Positions 25,367-33,994 of a DNA stretch of 61,181 nucleotides are shown here, piece after piece. This DNA comes from an uncultured Acidobacteriota bacterium (GTDB taxonomy: Bacteria; Acidobacteriota; UBA6911; CAINFC01), in assembly GCA_903847975.1 (NCBI GenBank), contig CAINFC010000094.1, forward strand, positions 1 to 61,181, in the 5' to 3' direction. Made by a program: the position numbers and the translations under genes. Positions within the stretch are counted from its first letter, which is position 1. The number at the start of each line of letters is the position of its first letter. The notes below the pieces were generated by a model. The model did not search any database. It worked only from the letters and a program-made list of their open reading frames with translations, and had not been told where the DNA came from.

Positions 25367-27634
25367 CTATCGAGCCGCACCGTTCGCCAGGCGCAGCTCC
25401 AGGGTCTCACCGGCCCTCAGCGCGGCGCGGATTTCGCTGCCGGACTTTTGCACCGGACGGCTGGCGCGATAGCGGCGGCCGCCGAAGGGATCCTCCAGCC
25501 GCAGCGATTGAGAAACCCCGGCACGCACCGCCACCCGGACCGTACGGCCCTCCTTCCGCTCTGCGGTTACCTGGAAGCCCCCTTCGGCGCGCAGCCGCTC
25601 GAAGGAAGCTTCCGTCCACTCTTCCGGCACGGCGGGAAAAACCCGGAGGCGGCCTCCCCAGCTCTGCAGCAGCATCTCGTGAACCGCCTGCGCCGCGGCG
25701 AAATTCCCTTCCAGGGTGAAGGCGCGATCGCGATACCGGGTGAGGCCCCGTCGGGTCTGCTCTCCGTTGAGGTGAAATCCGTTGCGGGAGACAAAGCTGC
25801 CAAGGTAGTCGGCAAGATAGCGCAGCGCCTCCCGGCCCTCTCCGACGCGGGCCCGCATGGCCGCCATCCAGCTGAAGCTGTAGCCGCACCACTGGCCGGT
25901 TCCCAGGCGGTCGATCTCCGCCAGGGAGGCCCTTACTTGCCTCCGATCGTCCGGACCGGCTTCGATCGTCACCAGCCCCAGGGGGTGGATCGCCATGAGG
26001 TGCGAATGGTGTCGATGAGATTCGGCCAGCGGCTCCTCCGGGGATACCATCAGCGCCCCGGTGTCGGCGGCTGCCGCCAGCGGGTCCAGCCGGCCGGGAA
26101 GCTCCCTCCAGCGGTTCGCCTCGCCCGGCCGGGAGAGCGCTTCGGCCATCTCGGCATTGGCGGAAAAAAGCCAGCGCAGCAGGGAAAGATCGAAATTGGT
26201 ATTGGGCTTCATCCAGGCCTGCTGGGTGTTGTTATGAATTTCCGGAGAGCTGGAGAGCGGCAGCCGCAGCCTGCCGTTCGGGGAGTCGGCTTTCAGCAGG
26301 GCGGCCAGCGCCTCTCCGATGGCCGCACAATAGGGATAGGCGCGTCCGGACAGAAATTCCGGATCCATCTCGTAGCGCCAGTGCCAATAAAACGCCTGGG
26401 CCACCCAGGCGCCCATGGTGGGGGAGAGGGTGTACGGGAACCAGGCCCCCATGGCCTTTCCGTCGAGGGACATCACCCCGGGAACGATCATTCCCCCGGG
26501 CAGCCCCCAGAAGGTGCGGGCAAATTCCTCGTGGCGCGGTTTCAGGTTCCACATGAAATCCAGGAAGGCGCGTCCTTCTTCGAAATGCCCGGCGGCCAGG
26601 TAGGCCCAGTAAGTAAGCTGGGTGTTCAGGTCGTGATGATAATCGCCGTGCCACGGGGGTAGCTTCCCTTCGTCCGCGGTCCAGACTCCCTGCAGGGGCA
26701 TGGGCGGTGCCCCGCGGCGGGAGGCGGCGCCGTAAAAGTACTGCACCAGGCGATAGTGCTGCAGGATTTTTTCGTCCGGCAGGGAAATCGAGGACTTTTC
26801 CCAGAACGCCTTCCACCAATGGCGGTGACGGGCATACAGGACCGCAAATCCCGCAGAGAGCCCGTCCGAAGCCCTTTGCCGCGCCAGCCGCAGCGGATCC
26901 GGATCCTCGCCGCTGGTGGTCAGGGAAATAGCCACCAGAGTGCCGCCCCGGACCGGACGGCTGTCCGCCAGAATGGCATACTGAAATCCCTGAGCTGCCT
27001 TCTGCAGAAGCCACACGCGTTGCGCGTCCCGCCCGGGCGATGCCGCTTCGTAACCCAGGGTTCGGACCGCTTCGTTGGCCATCAGCCTCATTTCCGGGGC
27101 GGGCCCCGGCGCAAAGAGCATCGCCACCGGATGGGTGGCGCTGAAGAAGCACTCCAGCCGCCCCGGTGCAAATTCCACCGCACCCAGGGCATTTTGCAGG
27201 TCGAGCACGAACGATGCCGCCTGGAAGCGCGGGTCCAGCTTCAGCACCAGCCGGGCGCCGGGCAGCTTGGCCGGGTAGTCGCTCACCCGGGAGTATTCCT
27301 TGTTCAGGAGGTCGGCCTGCCCGGAAGAGGCCAGCTTCACCACCGTGGCATAATCGAATCCCGGACGCACGAAAGCCGGATGGGCCCGCACGTCCCAGAG
27401 GTCTCCGCGATCCAGGGAAAGGAAAATCTCGTTTCCCCGACCCCAGAGCAGCCCGCCGGTCAGGCCGTTTCCGAGAGGGAGGGCTTCATCCCAGCGCTCG
27501 ACCGGCGCCGCCAGGCGCAGCTCCACGGGCGGCGCAGCGGCCGCGGCGGCCGTCCGCAGCAGAAAATAAAGCAGAACCGGCAGCACCCCGCCGGAATAAA
27601 TCGCCCGGTTCGTTTTCCGGAAAGCTCGGCTCAT
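25367..27634 (-). CDS. alpha-L-fucosidase, GH95 family
   Basis: 755 aa, exported by an N-terminal signal (VLPVLLYFLLRTAAAAAAPP). GH95 features are LPLGNGLTGGLLWGRG at the start of the beta domain, HHDLNTQLTYWAYLAAGHFE in the (alpha/alpha)6 barrel, SSSPEIHNNTQQAW, and SHRHHSHLMAIHPLG near the active site. Inverting hydrolysis of alpha-1,2-linked L-fucose (sometimes L-galactose) is expected. It is the last gene of a three-gene minus-strand cluster after the epimerase and sugar kinase (63-nt gap to the kinase), pointing to fucosylated or galactosylated glycan use. Confidence 0.9.
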   Translation of the reverse strand: MSRAFRKTNRAIYSGGVLPVLLYFLLRTAAAAAAPPVELRLAAPVERWDEALPLGNGLTGGLLWGRGNEIFLSLDRGDLWDVRAHPAFVRPGFDYATVVKLASSGQADLLNKEYSRVSDYPAKLPGARLVLKLDPRFQAASFVLDLQNALGAVEFAPGRLECFFSATHPVAMLFAPGPAPEMRLMANEAVRTLGYEAASPGRDAQRVWLLQKAAQGFQYAILADSRPVRGGTLVAISLTTSGEDPDPLRLARQRASDGLSAGFAVLYARHRHWWKAFWEKSSISLPDEKILQHYRLVQYFYGAASRRGAPPMPLQGVWTADEGKLPPWHGDYHHDLNTQLTYWAYLAAGHFEEGRAFLDFMWNLKPRHEEFARTFWGLPGGMIVPGVMSLDGKAMGAWFPYTLSPTMGAWVAQAFYWHWRYEMDPEFLSGRAYPYCAAIGEALAALLKADSPNGRLRLPLSSSPEIHNNTQQAWMKPNTNFDLSLLRWLFSANAEMAEALSRPGEANRWRELPGRLDPLAAAADTGALMVSPEEPLAESHRHHSHLMAIHPLGLVTIEAGPDDRRQVRASLAEIDRLGTGQWCGYSFSWMAAMRARVGEGREALRYLADYLGSFVSRNGFHLNGEQTRRGLTRYRDRAFTLEGNFAAAQAVHEMLLQSWGGRLRVFPAVPEEWTEASFERLRAEGGFQVTAERKEGRTVRVAVRAGVSQSLRLEDPFGGRRYRASRPVQKSGSEIRAALRAGETLELRLANGAAR

Positions 27635-27697
27635 TTCGACGGTTCCTCCCTTTCGGCGGATTCACATGGCTTTCTGCGCGGTGTGGGAAGGTCCGGA

Positions 27698-28498
27698 TCA
27701 CGGCTCGGTGCGAACCCGGACCTGGAAAGCGCCGGGGACCGGGTTTTCGGAGACGATCAGCAGGTAGCCCCCGCCGCAGCCGGAATACATGGCCCCCGCA
27801 TAGCACTTCTGATAGGCCCGTAAAATGTCCGGCAGATCGGAGCGCAGCAGGGGATGGCGCACGGTTTGCGGCAGGATCGCTTCCCAGCACTTCATGCACT
27901 CGTTCATCGAACGGCCGAGAGCGCCGGCGTCGCGGGAGCGGATGGCGTCGAAGCAGTCCCGGCCGGTCCGGCCGAGGCGCGCAATCCAGGCGGGATCCAG
28001 GTTTTTTTCTCCCAGCGGATTGTACCCTTCCGGCCGGGATTCCACCGGCAGAACGTGCAGGACCTTTTCCAGCCAGCGGACGGCAGAACGACTGTTCAGG
28101 GATTCGATCCGCGCCGGAAACACGCCCTGTTCCACACGGAAGTCGAAATCCAGCCGGCTGATCCCCGGATAAATAAGCCCGATCATGTCCTGCGATCCGC
28201 TGGGTTCGGATTTCCCTTCGTTTTCAGCCCGATACAGCTCGCGGACCAGGACTTCCCGGCGCCGCTTCGGCAGACGGCCCTTCCACAGTTCGATCGCCAG
28301 GGTGCGGGTCCCCTCGGCGCATCCGCTGCGAGCCATGAAGCGGAAGTCGGGATGCAGGGAGACCACCACCATCGATCCCGGCGGCTTCGGGTTGCACCGC
28401 GAGACGAAAGGCTGGTCGATCCAGCCGCCGGCCAGGGCCAGGCGGTTGGGAATGGCACCGATCACTCGGGCCATGGGTGCCGGGCAACGGGATTGCAT
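27698..28498 (-). CDS. GHMP-superfamily sugar kinase-like protein
   Basis: 266 aa. It has the GHMP layout but a short N-terminus: motif 1 NRLALAGGWIDQPFVSR, a motif-2 position reading SEPSGSQDMIGLIYPG (the GSQD form seen in heptose- and fucose-type kinases rather than a full GLGSSA loop), and motif 3 YAGAMYSGCGGGYLLIVSE. Phosphorylation of a sugar at C1 is the likely activity. GGAGG lies 5 nt before the ATG; 19 nt separate it from the epimerase. Given two fucosidases nearby, L-fucose or L-galactose is a reasonable substrate guess, not shown by the sequence. Confidence 0.7.
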   Translation of the reverse strand: MQSRCPAPMARVIGAIPNRLALAGGWIDQPFVSRCNPKPPGSMVVVSLHPDFRFMARSGCAEGTRTLAIELWKGRLPKRRREVLVRELYRAENEGKSEPSGSQDMIGLIYPGISRLDFDFRVEQGVFPARIESLNSRSAVRWLEKVLHVLPVESRPEGYNPLGEKNLDPAWIARLGRTGRDCFDAIRSRDAGALGRSMNECMKCWEAILPQTVRHPLLRSDLPDILRAYQKCYAGAMYSGCGGGYLLIVSENPVPGAFQVRVRTEP

Positions 28499-28517
28499 GC
28501 CATCCTCCCCCGCGCGC

Positions 28518-29561
28518 CTATTCCACGACGCGCAGACCTTTTTTCCTTGCCGCGTATTGCGTTTTTATCCACCGGTAGGTTTCGGCCAGCCCTTTATCCA
28601 GGGAGGTGCCGGGCTCCCATTTCAATACCTTGCGGATGAAGGTGTTGTCGCTGTTGCGGCCGGCCACTCCGCGGGGCGCGGTCGGATCGTAATGGCGCTC
28701 CAGCTTCACCCTGGCGATCTTTTCGATCTTGTCCGCCAGGGTGTTGATGGAAACCAGCTCGCTGGAGCCGAGATTGATCGGGGTGGCAATCAGCTCCTCG
28801 CAGTGCATGATGCGGTCGATTCCCTGCACTACGTCGGCGATATAGCAAAAACTGCGGGTCTGGGTGCCGTCGCCCCAGATATCCAGGGTCATGCGGCCGG
28901 TATCCAGCGCCTCGATCACCTTCCGGCAGAGGGCGGCGGGCGCCTTTTCCCTCCCCCCGGCCCAGGTTCCGTAAGGGCCGTAGACATTGTGGAATCGGGC
29001 AATGAAGGTCTTCATGCCGCGCTCGTGCCAGTATTCCTGGCAGAACATTTCGCTCATCAGCTTTTCCCACCCGTAACCCCGCTCCGCCATGGCCGGATAG
29101 GCATCCGCTTCCTTAAGGGCCCGTACCTGCGGATCCTGCTGCAAAAGGATATTGTAGGCGCAGGCGGAAGAAGAGAAGAAATAGCGCCGCACGCCGGCCC
29201 GGTAGGCCGCTTCCACCATGTGGGTGTTGATCAGGATGCTGCGCAGGCATTCCACCCGGAAGCGCTCGATGAAGCCCATGCCGCCCATGTCGGCCGCCAG
29301 GTTATAGACCTCCGCCGCCCCCTCGCACACCCGCCGGCAGTTCTCCTCCACGCTGCAGTCCAGGCACAGGCTCTCCACCCCGGGGACCCGCCGGTACCAC
29401 TCGTAAAGCGGCTTCTTGTCCACGGCGCGAATGCGCGAGAAACCTTTTTTGCGGAAGTAGGCCGCCAGGTTGCCGCCGATAAAGCCGCCCGCCCCGGTGA
29501 TGACCAGCAGATCGCTCTTCCCCGCAGCGGAATCCTTCCCGATTGAACTCTTGTTTGCCAT
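28518..29561 (-). CDS. GDP-mannose 3,5-epimerase-like SDR
   Basis: 347 aa, extended short-chain dehydrogenase fold. Rossmann motif ITGAGGFIGGNLA (about 21-33), catalytic YGWEK, and SSSACAY. It matches plant GDP-mannose 3,5-epimerase over diagnostic stretches: NLAADMGGMGFI, ARFHNVYGPYGTW, GGREKAPAALCRK, GDGTQTRSF and GRNSDN. That enzyme turns GDP-D-mannose into GDP-L-galactose, so close bacterial homologues are notable. AGGGAG is 7 nt upstream of ATG. It heads the kinase-GH95 cluster. Related epimerases with other nucleotide sugars remain possible. Confidence 0.82.
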   Translation of the reverse strand: MANKSSIGKDSAAGKSDLLVITGAGGFIGGNLAAYFRKKGFSRIRAVDKKPLYEWYRRVPGVESLCLDCSVEENCRRVCEGAAEVYNLAADMGGMGFIERFRVECLRSILINTHMVEAAYRAGVRRYFFSSSACAYNILLQQDPQVRALKEADAYPAMAERGYGWEKLMSEMFCQEYWHERGMKTFIARFHNVYGPYGTWAGGREKAPAALCRKVIEALDTGRMTLDIWGDGTQTRSFCYIADVVQGIDRIMHCEELIATPINLGSSELVSINTLADKIEKIARVKLERHYDPTAPRGVAGRNSDNTFIRKVLKWEPGTSLDKGLAETYRWIKTQYAARKKGLRVVE

Positions 29562-29684
29562 TGAATTCTCCCTTCAGTTATCTTGGCTTTCCGAGGGACA
29601 CTGTAAACAATCTGCGCCTAAAGTTCAAGTTTTCGGATGGCATTCATATGGGATAGTATTGGTAGACGAAGGGAGGGGGGAACG

Positions 29685-30797
29685 ATGAAATACGGATGGG
29701 TGATTTGTCTTTTTCTCGGGCTGCGCTGCCTGGGAGCAACGGAAGGCGCTCCTCCGGCGACACTGGAAATCGGTGCGGCCGCTCCCGATTTCCGGCTGCC
29801 GGGAATCGACGGCCGGGAGTATGCGCTTCAGGATTTTGCCGAGGCCCGGATTCTCGTGGTGGTATTCACCTGCAACCACTGCCCCACGGCGCAGGCCTAC
29901 GAGGACCGGATCCAGCAGATGGCCGATCGCTACCGCGACCGGAAGGTCGCCCTGGTGGCCATCTCGCCGAACGACCCGCGCGCCGTGCGCCTCGACGAGC
30001 TGGGCTACACCGACCTGGGCGATTCCCTGGAAGAGATGAAAATTCGCGCCCGGGAAAAGAATTTCACCTTCCCTTATCTTTATGACGGCGACCGGCAGTC
30101 GGCCACCCGGGCCTACGGTCCGACCGCGACCCCGCACGTGTTTATTTTCGACCGGCTGCGAAAGCTGCGCTATGTCGGCCGGGTGGACAACAACGAGCGC
30201 TTCGGCAAAGCCACGCAATTTGACGCGGTCAACGCCCTGGAAGCACTGCTGGCGGAAAAGCCGGTTCCCGTCGAACAGACCAAGACCTTCGGCTGCTCCG
30301 TCAAGTGGAGCGACAAGCGCGGCGCGGCCCAGAGCGCCCGGGAGCGCTGGGCCCGCGAGGAGGTCACCCTGGAAAAGACCGACACGGAATCCCTGCGCAC
30401 CCTGCTCCGCAACGATTCCCCGAAGCTCCGCCTGGTCAACGTCTGGGCTACCTGGTGCGGCCCCTGCGTGGTGGAGTTCCCGGAGCTCATTTCCATTTTC
30501 CGCATGTACCGGGGCCGGGAGTTCGAGCTGGTAACCGTCAGCGTGGATCTTCCCGAAAAATCGGAAGCCGTCCTGGCATTCCTTAAAAAGCAGCAGTCCT
30601 CGGCGCGGAACCTCCTGTTCGGGAGCGACGACAAGTACCGCCTGATCGAAGCCATCGATGCCCAGTGGTCCGGCGCTCTTCCCTATACCCTGCTGGTAGC
30701 GCCGGGAGGCAAAGTTCTTTTCCGGCAGTCCGGCGAACTGGATCCCCTCGCCCTGAAAAGGGCCATCGTCGGGCAGCTCGGGCGATACTACCCGTAA
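29685..30797 (+). CDS. exported protein with two thioredoxin-like domains
   Basis: 370 aa, signal peptide MKYGWVICLFLGLRCLGA. Domain 1 (about 25-185) is an AhpC/TSA-type fold with VVFTCNHCPTAQAYEDR; domain 2 (about 235-365) is TlpA-like with NVWATWCGPCVVEFPEL. Both keep a CxxC, so it could be a periplasmic thiol relay or reductase. GGAGGGGGG precedes ATG 29685; an upstream in-frame codon at 29637 has no site and no signal peptide. It is divergent from the epimerase gene and 50 nt ahead of the NapH-like gene, with which it may share a transcript and electron flow. Confidence 0.85.
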   Translation: MKYGWVICLFLGLRCLGATEGAPPATLEIGAAAPDFRLPGIDGREYALQDFAEARILVVVFTCNHCPTAQAYEDRIQQMADRYRDRKVALVAISPNDPRAVRLDELGYTDLGDSLEEMKIRAREKNFTFPYLYDGDRQSATRAYGPTATPHVFIFDRLRKLRYVGRVDNNERFGKATQFDAVNALEALLAEKPVPVEQTKTFGCSVKWSDKRGAAQSARERWAREEVTLEKTDTESLRTLLRNDSPKLRLVNVWATWCGPCVVEFPELISIFRMYRGREFELVTVSVDLPEKSEAVLAFLKKQQSSARNLLFGSDDKYRLIEAIDAQWSGALPYTLLVAPGGKVLFRQSGELDPLALKRAIVGQLGRYYP

Positions 30798-30847
30798 TCC
30801 GCCGCGAGTGAGCCGCTTTCCCCGAATTTCCAACGAGCCGAAGGCAT

Positions 30848-31870
30848 ATGTCCGAACTTTCCCGTCAACTAAAATCTTTTGCCCTCAGGCGGTCCCATGC
30901 CGCCCCGATGCGCCGGGTCGTCATCTGGACCGTCTTCCTGCTGACCCTGCACTCCGGATGGCAGTTTTACCGGTTTGCGGATCACTTTTACGGCCGCGGG
31001 GAGATCGTGGCCCGACCACCCATGGTAGATGGGTTTCTGCCGATCGGGTCGCTGATGACCTTGCGCTACTGGCTGCAAACGGGGCACTTCGACACCATCC
31101 ACCCCGCGGGACTGGTGCTGTTCGGCGCCGCGCTGCTCACCGCCCTGCTTTTGAAGAAAGGGTTCTGCGGTTATATATGCCCGGTAGGCACGCTGAGCGA
31201 GGCGCTGTACAAAACCGGCGAGCGCTGGATGGGCAGGCGCCTGGTGCCTCCCGCCGCTCTCGATATTCCTTTGCGCGCCGTCAAGTATCTGCTCCTGGCT
31301 TTTTTCCTGTACATCGTTCTTTTCCGGATGACGGCCGCCGACATCCGGGCCTTCCTGGCGGATCCCTACTGGAAGGTCGCCGACGTCAAGATGCTTCTTT
31401 TCTTTACCGAAGCCACCCGGACCACGCTCATCGTACTGGCGGTCCTGGTCCTCCTGTCCCTGCCGATCCGGAATTTCTGGTGCCGCTATCTCTGCCCTTA
31501 CGGCGCGCTGCTCGGACTGCTCAGCCTGGCCAGCCCCTTCCAAATCAGCCGCGACGAAAAGACCTGCATCGGCTGCGGACGCTGCGCCCGGGTCTGCCCT
31601 GCCTATCTGCCGGTGGACCGCAAAAAGCGGATCCGCTCCGCGGAATGCACCGGCTGCCTGACCTGCGTGAGCCATTGCCCGGCCCGGGGTGCTCTGGACA
31701 TGGCCTTCTGGAAATACCCCGTTCCTCCCGCCTTTTTCCTGCTCCTGTTCCTGGCGGTCTTTTTCGGCCTCATCGGGCTGGCGATGTGGAACGGCCACTG
31801 GCAGTCGGGCGTCACCTACGAGGAGTACAAAATGCTGCTGCCCCGGATTTCCCACCTCGGCCACCCGTAA
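30848..31870 (+). CDS. NapH/CcoG-like membrane ferredoxin
   Basis: 340 aa, about five TM helices. It has two cytoplasmic cysteine motifs of the NapH/NosR/MauN class (KGFCGYICPVG and NFWCRYLCPYG), followed by two 4Fe-4S clusters (CIGCGRCARVCP, CTGCLTCVSHCP) at about 238-290 and a final TM. Such proteins take quinol or ferredoxin electrons to periplasmic reductases or assembly factors. No nap, nos or mau genes are in the window. The double-thioredoxin protein upstream is its only candidate partner here. Confidence 0.87.
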   Translation: MSELSRQLKSFALRRSHAAPMRRVVIWTVFLLTLHSGWQFYRFADHFYGRGEIVARPPMVDGFLPIGSLMTLRYWLQTGHFDTIHPAGLVLFGAALLTALLLKKGFCGYICPVGTLSEALYKTGERWMGRRLVPPAALDIPLRAVKYLLLAFFLYIVLFRMTAADIRAFLADPYWKVADVKMLLFFTEATRTTLIVLAVLVLLSLPIRNFWCRYLCPYGALLGLLSLASPFQISRDEKTCIGCGRCARVCPAYLPVDRKKRIRSAECTGCLTCVSHCPARGALDMAFWKYPVPPAFFLLLFLAVFFGLIGLAMWNGHWQSGVTYEEYKMLLPRISHLGHP

Positions 31871-31900
31871 GACCCGTCTTTTAACAGGAAGGCGGGAAGG

Positions 31901-33169
31901 TCAGCGGGGCGCATCGGCAGCCAGCTGCCGGGCGGAGCGGATTTGCCCTTCCCACTTGCCGAATACCCTGCCGGAGGCGGCCAGCTGCTTGAGACGGCGC
32001 TGCGTGGAGGGATCCAGCGTGCCGGGCACCTGCCCCCGCCAGGGCGTTCCGGGCAGGGGCATGAAGGTATGGGCGTGGATACGCGCCCCCCACCCGGCCA
32101 GGGTTTCCGCCAGCTGCAGGGAAGCACGGGCTTCTTCCGGCCTTTCCCCCGGCAGCCCGAAAATGATGTCCACCTGCGGCTTGAACCCGTATTCCAAGGC
32201 CAGCCGCACGGCCTCTACGGCGGTTGCCACCGAGTGCCCGCGCCGGCACTCTTCGAGCAGCCGGTCGGAGCCGGACTGGGCGCCGATGAGCAGGTTGTCG
32301 TTGTTCACCATTTTCTTCAACAGCCGCAGCGACTCATGGGAAACATGCTCGGGGCGGACCTCGGAAGGGAAGGTGCCGAAAAAAATGCGCCCGCTTTTCC
32401 CGATGATTTCCCGGACGGTTTCCAGCAGGGCGCTCACCTTTTCCAGGTGCACCGTGCGATCCGGGGAGCCGTAGGAAAGCGAGGAGGGAGAAATGAATCG
32501 GATATCGCGCAGTCCGGCGCCGTGCAGTTGCCCCACGCACTCCCGGACGCTTTCGGCGGAGCGGTGGCGGAAGCGGGGCGTGAACTGGTAGGAGATCTGG
32601 CAGTAGCGGCAGGCGTAAGGACAGCCGCGGGTGATCTCCAGCGGCTGGAAGCGGTTGTGCCGCAGGGGATAGGGCGGGAAGGCGTCCAGGTCGGCCGGCG
32701 CTCCCCGGCCGCCGCCGACCATTTGCCCGTCGCGCAGTGCCGCAACGCCCGGCACCTCCCAGGGCGGCCGGCCCTCCTGCAGGGCCTGGACGAATCCCAA
32801 AACGATATTCTCGCCCTCTCCGATGGCCACGCAGTCGAATCCGGATTGCAGGGTCCGCTCCGGCTCCGCGCCGGCATGAGGGCCGCCGGCCAGGTGAAGG
32901 AGATGGCTGCCGGGATGCTTCCGCCTGATTTCCCGGAGCAGCCGCACGGCGCGCGGCCAGTCCACGGAGCAGAAGGACCAGCCGAGAATTACCTGCCGGC
33001 CATCCCCCGGAGCACGGGCCAGAATCCGATCCAGTTCCGCCGGGTTCTTGACAAAAACCGTCTCCACCTCCCGCGAAGTCCAGCGCGACTCGACGGCCGC
33101 CGCCAGCGGATTCAGCGAATAGGCGTTGTCGTGCCGGGTGAGGAAGAGAAAGGCGATATCCGCGGGCAT
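31901..33169 (-). CDS. B12-binding radical SAM protein (MJ_1487-like family)
   Basis: 422 aa. An N-terminal cobalamin-binding-like Rossmann domain (about 1-150, with HLAGGPHAGAEPE and CVAIGEGE) precedes the radical SAM core: TRGCPYACRYCQIS holds the CxxxCxxC that ligates the 4Fe-4S cluster, then GAQSGSDRLLEECRRGHS and DIIFGLPGE. The arrangement matches TIGR04013-type proteins, whose reaction is unknown. It follows the ABC permease stop by only 6 nt, placing it at the end of the exporter operon, so it may build or modify the exported molecule. Confidence 0.85.
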   Translation of the reverse strand: MPADIAFLFLTRHDNAYSLNPLAAAVESRWTSREVETVFVKNPAELDRILARAPGDGRQVILGWSFCSVDWPRAVRLLREIRRKHPGSHLLHLAGGPHAGAEPERTLQSGFDCVAIGEGENIVLGFVQALQEGRPPWEVPGVAALRDGQMVGGGRGAPADLDAFPPYPLRHNRFQPLEITRGCPYACRYCQISYQFTPRFRHRSAESVRECVGQLHGAGLRDIRFISPSSLSYGSPDRTVHLEKVSALLETVREIIGKSGRIFFGTFPSEVRPEHVSHESLRLLKKMVNNDNLLIGAQSGSDRLLEECRRGHSVATAVEAVRLALEYGFKPQVDIIFGLPGERPEEARASLQLAETLAGWGARIHAHTFMPLPGTPWRGQVPGTLDPSTQRRLKQLAASGRVFGKWEGQIRSARQLAADAPR

Positions 33170-33175
33170 GGCCTC

Positions 33176-33970
33176 TTACTGGTCAAAGAGGTATTGCCTG
33201 CGGTTAAAAACCACCAGGGAAAGGCTGAAAAACAGAGCGGTATAAAAAAGAATCATGGCGATCGATTCTCCGATGCCGGCGCTCTGGTTCGGAAAGAGCA
33301 GGGCTACTTCCTGCCCGGAAATATGCGGAAAAAGAGACTGCAGAAAGTGCATCACCGTCAGCTTGCGGGTGACTCCGGGCAGATAGGTGATCAGACTTTC
33401 CCAGCCGGCACAGAACGTCAGGCCGATGACCAGCGGCCGCTTGGTCGCCGTGCCCAGAAAGCAGAAGATCGCTCCATAAGCCAGCACGCCGAGGAACACC
33501 ACGCAGAGGTCCTTGAATAAAACCGGGATTTCCTGCAGCAGCCGGCTCCCTCCGTCCATGGAAAACAGCACCAGGTACGTCAGGAAAATGGAATGAAAGG
33601 TAATGCCGGTGCCGATCAGCAGGTAGGCCAGGTACTTGCCGAGCAGCAGAAACCATTTGGGAACCGGGCGGGTGGTTATATAGGTCAGGGTTTTGTTTTC
33701 CACCTCGTCGGCAATCAGGGCTGTCCCATAAAACAGGGAAACCATGAGCACCAGAAACTGCAGGTAGGCGGTGGTCATCATGGCTGAAAAAAGCCCTCCG
33801 GCCGACACCAGCGGCCGGGCAATGCCGCTGCTGATCCCGATGCGCCAGAAAAGAGCGATGGCCGGCGGAAGCAGGGCCAGTATTTCCACAAAAAGGGTTT
33901 TTCGGCTCCAGAACAGCTGCTCAAAGGCCAGCTCTGTGGTAGTCTGTAATTCCATCCAGAAGGCTTTCAT
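33176..33970 (-). CDS. ABC-2-type transporter permease
   Basis: 264 aa with six hydrophobic segments. The N-terminal part (MELQTTTELAFEQLFWSRKT) and the central VENKTLTYITTRPVPKWFLL are typical of ABC-2 permeases of the NatB/NosY type. It pairs with the ATPase encoded 24 nt upstream and is followed by the radical SAM gene after 6 nt. Substrate unknown. Confidence 0.87.
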   Translation of the reverse strand: MKAFWMELQTTTELAFEQLFWSRKTLFVEILALLPPAIALFWRIGISSGIARPLVSAGGLFSAMMTTAYLQFLVLMVSLFYGTALIADEVENKTLTYITTRPVPKWFLLLGKYLAYLLIGTGITFHSIFLTYLVLFSMDGGSRLLQEIPVLFKDLCVVFLGVLAYGAIFCFLGTATKRPLVIGLTFCAGWESLITYLPGVTRKLTVMHFLQSLFPHISGQEVALLFPNQSAGIGESIAMILFYTALFFSLSLVVFNRRQYLFDQ

Positions 33971-33994
33971 AGGATATTCCTGCGGCTCTCTTCT

